Part shown: piece after piece, positions 1 to 7,965 of the stretch
How the letters are laid out: every line of letters begins with the position of its first letter
How positions within the stretch are numbered: the stretch's first letter is position 1
Assembly (NCBI RefSeq): GCF_020873875.1
Contig: NZ_JAHWGU010000001.1
Span: 248,001 to 312,000, forward strand
Source of the DNA: Actinoplanes sp. DH11
Lineage (GTDB): Bacteria > Actinomycetota > Actinomycetes > Mycobacteriales > Micromonosporaceae
Length of the DNA: 64,000 bases
Direction of reading: 5' to 3'
Notes under the pieces: generated by a model
Databases searched by the model: none
Told to the model about the DNA's origin: nothing
Seen by the model: only the letters and a program-made list of their open reading frames with translations
Position numbers and translations under genes: made by a program

Positions 1-1
1 G

Positions 2-2035
2 ATCGGTGTGCTGCTGCCGGCCCGGGCGAGCGGCCTGGTGCACCCCGGTTGGAGGCTGATCAACGGGGCCGGCGAAGACCTCTGCCAGACGTCGTCGTGC
101 GCGCTGACCGGCCCGGGGCCGTACCGCATCGTGCTCTCCGCCCCGGAGGACTCCGCGCCCGGCACCTACCTTCTCGTCGTGCACCGCACCGACCGGATCA
201 GCGGGTGCGCGAACCTGCCGCTCGGCGAGATCGGTGGTACCACCGGCGTGACCACGGCGTTCTCGGCGGACCGGTTCGCCGCCTGCTGGACGATCCCGGC
301 CGGCGCGCACGCCACCTCCGAGATCGTCTCCTACGCGGCGGTCGCCGGGACCGGTGCCGCCTCGATGACGGTCCGGGACGAGGCCGGCCGCCAGGTCTGC
401 GGCAGCGCCTGGATCTCCGCCTCCCAGCTGCTGGACTGTGACTTCGCGGCCGGTAAGGCGTACACCGTGGTGCTCGTCGCCTCACCGGGGACCGTCCAGT
501 ACCGGGTGAGCCGGCGCGACTCCAGCCCGACCGGCGCGAACTGCCGGACACCCGCGTCCACCACGCTCGGCGCCCCCGGCTCGGCGGGCACGCTCACCGC
601 ACCGGACGACATCCACTGCTTCCGGGTCGCCGCGACCGCGGACACCATCCTCTGGCTGGGCCTGCGCAGCGACGGCAGCAACGCCGCCCGGTACTGGATC
701 ATGGATGCCGCGGGCAAGGACCTGTGCGCGGGATTCCTCCACCCGTGCCGGGTGTCCGGCTCCACCAGCTACCGGGTCTTCGTCCGGCCGGCCAAGGCGG
801 GCGCAGTGCCGTACCACTTCGACGCCTGGAACCTCGGCACGCCCGGCAAACCGGCGGCACAGTGCCGGCGGGCCTACGGCGCACCCGGCTTCGGGCCGAT
901 CACCGGCACCCTCGACGACCGGCGGACCGCGGTCTGCGTCGCCGTCCCGGTCAGCCGGCGCAGCGAGTTCAGCGCGGTGCTGACCAACACGGCCGGGCGT
1001 GCCGACCTGCCGGAGCCGTACTACTTCCGGCTCGGCGGACCCACCGACTGGACCAGCCCCTGCGGCTACAGCACCGGCGGCCGCGGCTGCCAGGTGAGCA
1101 TCCTCTCCGGGCAGACCACCGACACGGCGCTCTTCGTGCTGGCACCCAAGGCGATCGGTGCGAACCTGCCGTTCCAGGCCCGGACGACCTGCTACTACAG
1201 CCCCTGCAGCATCGCGTACGTGCTCGGCTCCGTCACGCCGAACAACGCCGCCAACAGCGGACCCGTCAACCTGTCACTGCAGGGCAACGGGCTCACCGCC
1301 ACCGACGTCGTGACCCTCACCCGGTCCGGCTCGGCCGCCGTCAAGGCAGCCGTGCGGAGCTTCGCCGACGGCGTCCTCACGGTCACCGCCGACCTCACCG
1401 ACGCGGCACCAGGGGCCTGGGACGTCACGGTCCGGCCGGCCAAGGGTGGCGCACAGGCCACGATCAAGGGCGCGGTCACGGTACGGGCCACCGGGCTGAA
1501 ACTGACGAAGGCGCCGGCGATCAGCGGGACCGTGCGGGTCGGGTCGACGGTCCGGGTGGTGACGGGGACGTGGAGCCCGGCCGCTACCGGGTACGCGTAC
1601 CAGTGGACCTCCGGCGGGGTGGCGATCAAGGGGGCGACCGGGTCGTCGTACGCCATCCCCGCCGGTCAGCGCGGCAAACGCCTCGGGGTGACCGTCACCG
1701 CCAAGCGCGCCAACCGGCTGAATTCCCCGGCGGCCTCCGCCGGCGTGAGCGTGGGCTGGGGCGTCGCACCGAAGGCGACAAGGCTGCCGACGATCACCGG
1801 CACCGCGAAGGCCGGCAAGACGCTCAAGGTCACGGTGGGCGCCTGGTCGCCCTCGGCGAGCTCCTACCGGTACGAATGGCGCCTCAACGGCAAGGTCGTC
1901 AAAGGTGCCACCGGCAGCACCGTGAAGATCCAGAAGTCCTGGAAGGGCAAGAAGGTGACAGTGGTCGTGACCGCCAAACGGTCCGGGCACCACGACGGCA
2001 AGGCCACGTCGAAGGCCGTGCAGATCAAGCGCTGA
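2..2035 (+). CDS. Secreted repeat protein, C-terminal part (5' end outside window)
   Basis: The reading frame is open from the first bases, so the real start probably lies upstream; a GTG at 8 is in frame but has no visible ribosome site. The first ~440 residues are rich in paired cysteines and Gly/Thr, as in extracellular beta-sandwich proteins. The last ~180 residues hold two copies of an Ig-like module (pattern P.I.GT...G.TL.V..G.W.P....Y.Y.W...G..I.GATG, ending in VTAKR), common in actinobacterial surface or secreted enzymes. No catalytic motif is visible. I infer an extracellular protein of unknown activity. The 3' end is followed by a strong terminator. Confidence 0.75.
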   Translation: MGVLLPARASGLVHPGWRLINGAGEDLCQTSSCALTGPGPYRIVLSAPEDSAPGTYLLVVHRTDRISGCANLPLGEIGGTTGVTTAFSADRFAACWTIPAGAHATSEIVSYAAVAGTGAASMTVRDEAGRQVCGSAWISASQLLDCDFAAGKAYTVVLVASPGTVQYRVSRRDSSPTGANCRTPASTTLGAPGSAGTLTAPDDIHCFRVAATADTILWLGLRSDGSNAARYWIMDAAGKDLCAGFLHPCRVSGSTSYRVFVRPAKAGAVPYHFDAWNLGTPGKPAAQCRRAYGAPGFGPITGTLDDRRTAVCVAVPVSRRSEFSAVLTNTAGRADLPEPYYFRLGGPTDWTSPCGYSTGGRGCQVSILSGQTTDTALFVLAPKAIGANLPFQARTTCYYSPCSIAYVLGSVTPNNAANSGPVNLSLQGNGLTATDVVTLTRSGSAAVKAAVRSFADGVLTVTADLTDAAPGAWDVTVRPAKGGAQATIKGAVTVRATGLKLTKAPAISGTVRVGSTVRVVTGTWSPAATGYAYQWTSGGVAIKGATGSSYAIPAGQRGKRLGVTVTAKRANRLNSPAASAGVSVGWGVAPKATRLPTITGTAKAGKTLKVTVGAWSPSASSYRYEWRLNGKVVKGATGSTVKIQKSWKGKKVTVVVTAKRSGHHDGKATSKAVQIKR

Positions 2036-2083
2036 CCTGGCCCCGCAGCAGCCTCGCACCGCCTCGCGCCGCCTGGCAGACGA

Positions 2084-2115
2084 CGAGAGCCGGCTCCCGG
2101 AGGAGCCGGCTCTCG
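2084..2115 (+). terminator. Rho-independent-type hairpin after the secreted repeat protein
   Basis: A perfect 14-bp stem (2084-2097 with 2102-2115) closes a CGGA tetraloop, 49 bp after the stop codon. There is no T-run, as is usual for actinobacterial terminators. Confidence 0.8.
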
Positions 2116-2225
2116 CCTGCACTGTTTTCGCTTCGAACAATACGAGACCGCGCGCCGACCACGCGCAGTGGGTCGGCCCGGCCGTCATCGGCCGGGCCTT
2201 CGTCGTTCTGCCCTGGAAACCAGGA

Positions 2226-2250
2226 AGGCCGGACCCCTCGGGTCCGGCCT
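2226..2250. terminator. Hairpin related to the tRNA-Ser terminator
   Basis: Arms of 10-11 bp (AGGCCGGACC with GGTCCGGCCT) flank a short loop. Nearly the same sequence occurs at 2993-3018 beside the tRNA, so the mazEF module lies between two like hairpins. Confidence 0.6.
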
Positions 2251-2251
2251 C

Positions 2252-2285
2252 CGACACAGTCGATCTAGGTAGATCGACTGTGTCG
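2252..2285. terminator. 16-bp palindrome that contains the mazF stop codon
   Basis: Left arm 2252-2267 and right arm 2270-2285 are perfectly complementary with a 2-nt GG centre. The minus-strand TAG of mazF (2267-2265) and its last residues (R-H-S-R-S-T) are encoded inside it. It probably acts as a bidirectional terminator between the convergent genes. Confidence 0.65.
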
Positions 2286-2636
2286 CAGTCCTAGATGCAG
2301 CGCCAGAGCTTCGCGGAGTGGCTCTTGCAAGGTGGTGGGAAGCCGACCTAGGTGTCGGCTGACGCGTGCCACGTCGACGGCGCGAATCTGTTCGACCTGA
2401 ATCTTGGCGTCGGCGGTGAGGCCTGTCTCGGTCTGATCGGACGCGATCAGAACTTGAAACGGATAGACCTTGGCGACGTTCGATGTGATCGGCGCGACCG
2501 TTATGACGCCGCGACCGAATCGTTCTGCGGCCCTGTTGGCGCCGTCATTGCTGACGATGACCGCGGACCTGACCTTGTTCGCCTCACTCCCGGTTGCCGG
2601 GTTCAGATCGACTCGCACGATGTCGCCCCACCTCAC
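2265..2636 (-). CDS. mazF: MazF/PemK-family endoribonuclease toxin
   Basis: About 123 residues starting VRWGDIVRVDL, the conserved opening of MazF/PemK toxins, followed by the family pattern R(S/P)A(V)IVSND and VAPIT. The family cleaves mRNA at short sequence motifs and is held inactive by its partner antitoxin. I chose the GTG at 2636 because it overlaps the antitoxin TGA in a GTGA (2636-2633), giving translational coupling, and because homology begins there; longer in-frame extensions overlap the antitoxin gene. The target sequence cannot be predicted from this read. Confidence 0.9.
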   Translation of the reverse strand: MRWGDIVRVDLNPATGSEANKVRSAVIVSNDGANRAAERFGRGVITVAPITSNVAKVYPFQVLIASDQTETGLTADAKIQVEQIRAVDVARVSRHLGRLPTTLQEPLREALALHLGLRHSRST

Positions 2637-2839
2637 GAGGCGAGGCCGTCGGCAGTCGTGGTGTCCCACAGAGCCGCGTCGGGAGAGTCGTTCCACTCGC
2701 TGAACGCCTCTGCATACTGGTTGGCCAGTTGTCGCTCACGGAGGAGGGTGACAGCCTCGTGAAGAGTCGCGGAACGATTCGCGCCCTGCTCGTCGAGGAA
2801 CCTGACATCCTCTTCGGGGAGGCTGACACTAATCTTCAT
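2633..2839 (-). CDS. mazE: Ribbon-helix-helix antitoxin of the MazEF pair
   Basis: A 68-residue protein. Residues 1-45 (MKISVSLPEEDVRFLDEQG, then an Arg/Ala-rich helix pair) fit a ribbon-helix-helix DNA-binding domain. The acidic, aromatic C-terminal tail (EAFSEW, ALWDTTT) would be the toxin-binding part. It is the first gene of a two-gene operon with mazF. Two palindromes sit directly upstream of its ATG, which fits autorepression by the antitoxin or the complex. The role is assigned from position and domain type. Confidence 0.85.
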   Translation of the reverse strand: MKISVSLPEEDVRFLDEQGANRSATLHEAVTLLRERQLANQYAEAFSEWNDSPDAALWDTTTADGLAS

Positions 2840-2844
2840 ACTCG

Positions 2845-2885
2845 GATCCTACCAGCGGTAGGATCGTGGGTGCTACCGCCGGTAG
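2845..2885 (-). promoter_or_regulatory. Twin palindromic operator of mazEF
   Basis: Palindrome 1 (2845-2865) has 9-bp arms GATCCTACC / GGTAGGATC around AGC. Palindrome 2 (2873-2885) has 5-bp arms CTACC / GGTAG around GCC. The two share the core CTACC-N3-GGTAG and their centres are 24 bp apart. They begin 6 bp upstream of the mazE ATG. Binding by the ribbon-helix-helix antitoxin is inferred. Confidence 0.7.
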
Positions 2886-2992
2886 GACGGTGATCGGCCC
2901 TGGGCAGGAGCGAGCGAGCTGGAGCGTGCCTTGCCCGGTGCGCGCTGCGGAATTCCAGCGGCTGGCAACGCCATCGAGGCGGGCAACGCAAC

Positions 2993-3018
2993 AAGGCCGG
3001 ACCCCGGGGTCCGGCCTT
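2993..3018 (-). terminator. Terminator palindrome downstream of tRNA-Ser
   Basis: A fully self-complementary 26-bp sequence (AAGGCCGGACCCC and its complement) begins 22 bp beyond the encoded CCA of the tRNA. Confidence 0.75.
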
Positions 3019-3039
3019 GCATGTTCCTGCTGGTGAAGC

Positions 3040-3127
3040 TGGCGGAGGATACGAGATTCGAACTCGTGAGGGGTTTCCCCCAACACGCTTTCCAAGCGTG
3101 CGCCCTAGGCCACTAGGCGAATCCTCC
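3040..3127 (-). tRNA. tRNA-Ser (anticodon GGA)
   Basis: The minus strand reads GGAGGAT at the 5' end (3127) and pairs with ATCCTCC near the 3' end. The anticodon arm reads CTTGGAAAG, giving anticodon GGA. A long variable arm (GGGGGAAACCCCTC region) marks a class II serine tRNA, and the T-loop GTTCGAATC is present. CCA is encoded at 3042-3040. The length is 85 nt plus CCA. Confidence 0.97.
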
Positions 3128-3206
3128 GTGCGCCAGAATACATAGGCGACGTCGCCCACGACGGGGGGAGGGGTCGTACGGCCGTCGGGCGGGTTCGGTA
3201 GGCTTC

Positions 3207-3301
3207 AGGACAGCCCCTCGTGCGGCGTGTATCTCGTGAACCTCCCCAGGGCCGGAAGGCAGCAAGGATAAGCGGGCTCTGGCGGGTGCACGGGGGGTCC
3301 T
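3207..3301 (+). ncRNA. ffs: Signal recognition particle RNA, small bacterial type
   Basis: The conserved SRP apical motif CAGGGCCGGAAGGCAGCAAG is present (3247-3266), including the GGAA tetraloop and the asymmetric internal loop that binds Ffh. The ends pair: GCCCCTCGTGC (3213-3223) with GCACGGGGGGT (3288-3298). The boundaries are approximate. The RNA guides Ffh and membrane-protein ribosomes to FtsY. A TAGGCT at 3199-3204 is a plausible -10 element. It lies 80 bp upstream of dnaX, a common actinobacterial neighbourhood. Confidence 0.93.
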
Positions 3302-3379
3302 TTCATTCCCTGGGGCACGTTGTTTTGTTCTTGTCAGACCCTCGACGGACAATGGCGCGGTCGTCAGGAGGTGGCAGGA

Positions 3380-6300
3380 GTGGCGCTCGCCCTCTATCGG
3401 AAATACCGTCCACGGACGTTCGCCGAGGTCATCGGCCAGGAGCACGTCACCGAGCCGCTGTCGCAGGCGCTCCGCAGCGGGCGGCTCAACCACGCGTACC
3501 TCTTCTCCGGCCCCCGTGGCTGCGGCAAGACCTCCAGCGCGCGCATCCTGGCTCGGTCGCTCAACTGTGAGCAGGGCCCCACCCCCGACCCGTGCGGGGT
3601 CTGCGGCTCCTGCAAGTCCCTGGCCAACGACGGCGCCGGTTCGATCGACGTCATCGAGATCGACGCGGCCAGCCACGGCGGTGTCGACGACGCCCGTGAG
3701 CTGCGAGAAAAGGCGTTCTTCGCGCCCGCCAACAGCCGCTTCAAGATCTACGTGATCGACGAGGCGCACATGGTCTCGTCGGCCGGCTTCAACGCGCTGC
3801 TCAAGCTCGTCGAGGAGCCGCCCGAGTTCGTCAAGTTCATCTTCGCGACCACCGAGCCGGAAAAAGTCCTCGGCACCATCCGCTCGCGGACCCACCACTA
3901 CCCGTTCCGGCTGATCCCGCCCGCCGTGCTGCGCCCCTACCTGCAGCAGCTCTGCGACGCCGAGGGCATCCACGTCGACCCGGCAGTCTTCCCCCTGGTC
4001 GTGCGGGCCGGCGGCGGCAGCGCCCGGGACTCCCTGTCGATCCTCGACCAGCTGATCGCCGGAGCCGGCCCCGACGGCGTCGGCTACGCGCGGGCCGTCG
4101 CCCTGCTCGGCGTCACCGACGTCGCCCTGATCGACGAGATGTGCGACGCGATCGCCGCCGGCGACGGCGCCGCCGCCTACGCGACGATCGACCGGGTCGC
4201 CGAAGCCGGCCACGACCCCCGCCGCTTCGCCTCCGACCTGCTCGAACGCCTCCGCGACCTGATCGTCCTCCATCAGGTGCCGGACGCGGTGACCAAGGGC
4301 CTGATCGACGGCCCCGCCGACCAGCTCGAAGCCATGGCCTCCCAGGTCACCCGCCTCGGCCCGGCCACCCTCTCCCGCTGCGCCGACATCGTGCACAACG
4401 GCCTCGTCGAGATGCGCGGCACCACCGCACCCCGCCTCCTGCTCGAGCTGATCACCGCCCGGATGCTGTTGCCCGCCGCCGACGACTCGTCCGGCGCGCT
4501 GCTCCAGCGACTCGAGCGGCTCGAACGCGGCGGCCTCGCCCTCGGGTCGTCCGGTTTCGCTTCGGCTCCCGCCGCGGCCTCTGCCTCTGCCTCCGTCTCG
4601 ACCTCGGCGGACTCGGGCGCGGCCCCGGCCATCCCCTCGGCGCCGGCTGTGGTCGCCGCGGGTGCCGGCGGCGGGGCTGCCGGTGGCGGCGGACCTGCAG
4701 GTGGTGGTGGCAAGGCGGCTGCGATGGCCGCGGCGGCGGCCGCTCGAAAAGCCGCCGCAGGGCCGGCCGGGCGGCCGGTTTCGCCTGCCCCTGAGGGCGC
4801 CGCCGGCGCGGTCATGCCTGTCTCGGCCGCGCCTGTGTCCGCTGCCCCGGTCACGGCTGCTCCCGTGGCGGTTCCTCCCGCGTCGGCTCCTGCTTCGGGG
4901 GCCGGGGCGTCCGCCGGCGCTGACTCTCCTGCTGCGGCCGGGTCTTCCGGGGGTGCGGGACCTTCGCGTGTCGCTGAGTCCTCCGGCGCCGCCGGGTCCG
5001 CCGACGGGGTTCGGCCCTCTGACGCGGCCGGGTCGCCCGGCGGGGTTCGGCCTTCTGACGCGGCCGGGTCTTCCGGCGGCGTTCGGCCCTCTGATGGGGC
5101 TGGTTCAGCCGACGGGGTTCGACCTTCCGGTGCGGCCGCGCCTGACTGGAACGCGGTTGCCGCTGGTGGGGAGCCGCCTGCTGACGCTCCCCACGATGAG
5201 GAACCGCCGCCGTGGGACGAGGAACCGGTCGAGCTGCCGACCTCCGCACGCCCCGCTCCGCCCGCTCCGCCGGCACCCGACCCTGCGGTGCTGGCGGCTG
5301 AGCGGCTGGGCATGGTGCGGACTGCCTGGCAAGAGTTGGGCCGCGCCAACGAGACCGTGGGCCGGATGCAGAGCAGCGGCATCGTCCTCCGGTCCGTCGA
5401 CGGCGACACGGTCGTCTTCGGTGCGCCGAAGCCCAACTATGCCGACCGTTTCATGACCTACCGGGAGCTGATCACCGGAGCGTTCGGGCAGGCACTCGGC
5501 GGGCAGTGGCAGATCCGGTGCGACGTGGGCGACCCCCCTGCCGTACGGGACCAGCCAGCCGCCCGGCGCCCTCCGCAAGGCGCACCGGCACGGTCGCCGG
5601 GCTCCCCGGCCGCCGCTTCGCCGCCGGTTTCGCCGTCAGTCCCGCCGTCGGTCCCGCCGTCGGTTCATGCCGCGTCGGGCGGGTCCGCCGCGCCGGAGCG
5701 GAACACCGGCCGTACCGAATCGCGCCCGTCGCGTCCCCAGCGCGGCACGCCCGCTGACGCCGACGACGACTGGCCGGCGCCGGGCAGGCCCACCGCGGCC
5801 CCTGCTTCCGGCGAGCGGCCGGCAGCGGTCCGTGCCGACGATGGCAAAGAGCGGCCTGGAGTGGCACATCCGGCCGATTCTGATCAGTCCGGGCGCGGCT
5901 CCGATCAGTCTGGACGCGACTCTGGTCGGTCTGGGCGCGGCTCTGGTCAGCCTGGGCGCGGCTTGGGAGCGACTCGGTCCGGTGCTCCGGCCGAATCCGG
6001 CCGAGGTGCGGACCGGTCCGGAGCGGGTGATGGCTCGGGGCAGTCGGACGGTGACAGCGGGGATACCGACTGGCCGGAGCCGGTTCGGCCGGGGAGCGCG
6101 GCTTTGCGGGCCTCGGGTTCCGCGGCCGGCTCGGCATCGGGGCCGGGGTCGGAGTCGGCCGAAGAGGATTGGCCAGAGCCTGCCAAACCTGGTGGCGGGA
6201 TTGTCGGCGGTTCGGCTGCGGCGGCCGGTGGGTCTTCGGATGGTGCGGGCCACAGCGGGCGGCAGTCGGCTGGTGAGTCTGTTTCGACGGGGTCCGCTAC

Positions 6301-7210
6301 GGGTGGCGGGGCTTCGGTGCCGTCCGTTGCGGCTGGTGGTGGAGAGTCGGGACGTTCCGGCTCGGCCATGCCTTCGGCCGGTGCCGGGCCTGGCGTGGGT
6401 GTCGGCTCCGGGGCCGGCGGCGACTCCATGCCAGGTGCGGGCGGGTCGTCCGGCGGCGTTTCGGCAGGATCGGCGGCGACCGGCGGCGCAATCCGGTCGG
6501 GGGCTGGACTGGCCGGTGCGGCGTCGGCGCCAGCGGCTGGAACAGTGAGTTCTGGGCCGGTTGTGTCGGCTGGAGCGGTGCCGGGTGGCGCTGTTCCGGG
6601 TGGTGTTGTCCCCGGTGCGGCTGCCGGATCACCGGGTGGCAGATCGCCGGGTGGCGGCTCGCCGGCTGCCGGTTCACCGGGTGCCGGATCGCCGACTGCC
6701 GGTTCACCGGCTGCCGGATCGCCGGCTGCCGGATCGCCGGCTGCCGGATCGCCGGCTGCCGGATCGCCGGCTGCCGGATCGCCGGGTGGCGGTTCACCGG
6801 GTGCGGCGCCTGGGCGTCCGGCTGGGGCTCCTGCTCGGTCGGCTGCGATGGAGGCGGCTCGGGCTGCGGCGCGTGGTGGTGGCGGGGCGGTTGCCGGTGG
6901 GCTGGCGGCTGCGCGGGCTGCTGCCGGTGGGCGCAATGCTGCTCCGGCCGGACCTTCGGGTGGCCCGGGGGCGCGGCAGGTGGCCGGCGCGGGTGGTGCC
7001 GCCTGGTCGGACGGGACGCCTACCGAGGAGGCGCCCTACGACCCGGAGTATGACGGTCCGCCCAGCGGCAAGGCTTTGGAGGGCTTCGACCCCGGGGATG
7101 AGCCGCTCGACGACGTGCTCGACGAGAAGACGGCCCGGCAGAGCGGTGAAGAGCTGGCGATGCAGTTGCTCCGGGAAGCCTTCGGTGCGGAGAAGATCGC
7201 CGAGCTCTGA
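3380..7210 (+). CDS. dnaX: DNA polymerase III subunit gamma/tau, unusually long
   Basis: The clamp-loader ATPase of the replicative polymerase. The GTG at 3380 is chosen because AGGAGG (3366-3371) lies 8 nt upstream and homology (LALYRKYRPRTF) begins there. The AAA+ core covers residues ~1-375: P-loop GPRGCGKTS (~44-52), a C-x8-C-x2-C-x2-C zinc module from ~62, and VIDEAH at ~125. A tau-like domain lies at ~635-717 (RTAWQELGRANETVGRM onward). The conserved tail ends FGAEKIAEL. Two huge Ala/Gly/Pro/Ser linkers (~385-630 and ~720-1215) bring the protein to 1276 residues, versus roughly 600-850 in most relatives. I saw no good frameshift site for a separate gamma form. Confidence 0.95.
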   Translation: MALALYRKYRPRTFAEVIGQEHVTEPLSQALRSGRLNHAYLFSGPRGCGKTSSARILARSLNCEQGPTPDPCGVCGSCKSLANDGAGSIDVIEIDAASHGGVDDARELREKAFFAPANSRFKIYVIDEAHMVSSAGFNALLKLVEEPPEFVKFIFATTEPEKVLGTIRSRTHHYPFRLIPPAVLRPYLQQLCDAEGIHVDPAVFPLVVRAGGGSARDSLSILDQLIAGAGPDGVGYARAVALLGVTDVALIDEMCDAIAAGDGAAAYATIDRVAEAGHDPRRFASDLLERLRDLIVLHQVPDAVTKGLIDGPADQLEAMASQVTRLGPATLSRCADIVHNGLVEMRGTTAPRLLLELITARMLLPAADDSSGALLQRLERLERGGLALGSSGFASAPAAASASASVSTSADSGAAPAIPSAPAVVAAGAGGGAAGGGGPAGGGGKAAAMAAAAAARKAAAGPAGRPVSPAPEGAAGAVMPVSAAPVSAAPVTAAPVAVPPASAPASGAGASAGADSPAAAGSSGGAGPSRVAESSGAAGSADGVRPSDAAGSPGGVRPSDAAGSSGGVRPSDGAGSADGVRPSGAAAPDWNAVAAGGEPPADAPHDEEPPPWDEEPVELPTSARPAPPAPPAPDPAVLAAERLGMVRTAWQELGRANETVGRMQSSGIVLRSVDGDTVVFGAPKPNYADRFMTYRELITGAFGQALGGQWQIRCDVGDPPAVRDQPAARRPPQGAPARSPGSPAAASPPVSPSVPPSVPPSVHAASGGSAAPERNTGRTESRPSRPQRGTPADADDDWPAPGRPTAAPASGERPAAVRADDGKERPGVAHPADSDQSGRGSDQSGRDSGRSGRGSGQPGRGLGATRSGAPAESGRGADRSGAGDGSGQSDGDSGDTDWPEPVRPGSAALRASGSAAGSASGPGSESAEEDWPEPAKPGGGIVGGSAAAAGGSSDGAGHSGRQSAGESVSTGSATGGGASVPSVAAGGGESGRSGSAMPSAGAGPGVGVGSGAGGDSMPGAGGSSGGVSAGSAATGGAIRSGAGLAGAASAPAAGTVSSGPVVSAGAVPGGAVPGGVVPGAAAGSPGGRSPGGGSPAAGSPGAGSPTAGSPAAGSPAAGSPAAGSPAAGSPAAGSPGGGSPGAAPGRPAGAPARSAAMEAARAAARGGGGAVAGGLAAARAAAGGRNAAPAGPSGGPGARQVAGAGGAAWSDGTPTEEAPYDPEYDGPPSGKALEGFDPGDEPLDDVLDEKTARQSGEELAMQLLREAFGAEKIAEL
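6622..6807 (+). repeat. 15-bp tandem repeat inside dnaX
   Basis: Five identical copies of CTGCCGGATCGCCGG run from 6711 to 6785, inside about twelve degenerate copies. They encode a G-S-P-A-A type pentapeptide array in the second DnaX linker. Copy number is likely variable between strains. Confidence 0.9.
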
Positions 7211-7335
7211 GTAGGCCTCCCGGCTCGTGCTTGTGCCGGCTTGCGCCTGGGCGACTGCCTAGTGGCGGTTTGCTCCAGGGCGGCTTCCGGGGTGTCCCGA
7301 TGGGTTTCGTCAAGGCCGCACTGGGTCCACGCGGC

Positions 7336-7416
7336 GATGTTGATCTGCTAGCGGTGCGAAATCGCGGTTTTGGCCCCTTGATCGCAGCAATTTCGTAGCG
7401 CTAGCTGATCAACATC
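7336..7416. repeat. Near-perfect 27-bp inverted repeat with 27-nt loop
   Basis: The stretch 7211-7637 between dnaX and ybaB has no convincing gene. Its main feature is this repeat: arm 7336-7362 (begins GATGTTGATCTGCTAGCG) and arm 7390-7416 (ends CGCTAGCTGATCAACATC) match at 24 of 27 positions. It is much more A/T-rich than its surroundings. It could be a small mobile-element relic, a repetitive extragenic palindrome, or a structured RNA or terminator for dnaX. No transposase or target-site duplication is evident. Confidence 0.75.
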
Positions 7417-7637
7417 TCGCCGGGGCGGCGCGTCGGTGCCACTGGGGGCGGAACGGGGGCGCGGGTGTTGCGGGGGTGGTTCGGTGTGGAGGTGGCATCG
7501 GGGGCTAGGTGCGTGGGGTGTCCGCTGGCGTGTCGGTGGGCATGGAGTCAGTGGCGGCTACGCTGGCGGCGGTAACTTGTGGCCGCCTCGTGTCATTGAT
7601 GGTGGTTCACGTAATCGAACAGTTGAGGAGCGGTGCC

Positions 7638-7961
7638 ATGCGCCCCGGTGGACAGCCGAACATGCAGCAGATCATGAAGCAGGCGCAGAAGATGCAGGAG
7701 CAGGTGGCGCGGGCGCAGGCCGAGCTGGCCGAGGCCGAGCTGACCGGCACCGCCGGCGGTGGCCTGGTGACCGTGGTGATCACCGGTCTGGGTGAGTTCA
7801 AGTCGGTGAAGATCGACCCGAAGGCGGTGGACGCCGACGACGTCGAGACGCTGGAGGACCTGGTTCTCGCGGCGATCCACAACGCGGCTGAGGCGCAGCG
7901 TGAGCTGGCCGAGCAGAAGATGGGTCCGGCGACCGGCGGCTTCTCCCTGCCGGGGTTCTGA
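7638..7961 (+). CDS. YbaB/EbfC-family nucleoid-associated protein
   Basis: A 107-residue protein with the family features: an N-terminal helix ([21 protein letters not shown]), the strand [10 protein letters not shown], and [11 protein letters not shown]. Homologues are dimers that bind DNA and often sit between dnaX and recR, as here. The ATG at 7638 follows GAGGAG (7625-7630). The stop is 4 nt from the recR start, so the two are co-transcribed. Confidence 0.93.
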   Translation: MRPGGQPNMQQIMKQAQKMQEQVARAQAELAEAELTGTAGGGLVTVVITGLGEFKSVKIDPKAVDADDVETLEDLVLAAIHNAAEAQRELAEQKMGPATGGFSLPGF

Positions 7962-7965
7962 TCCC

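Noticed and set aside
3855-3870. A possible dnaX programmed frameshift at GGAAAAAGTCC
   Set aside because: Only five A residues precede the G, not the A-AAA-AAG slippery heptamer, and it lies inside the ATPase core, too early for a gamma product.
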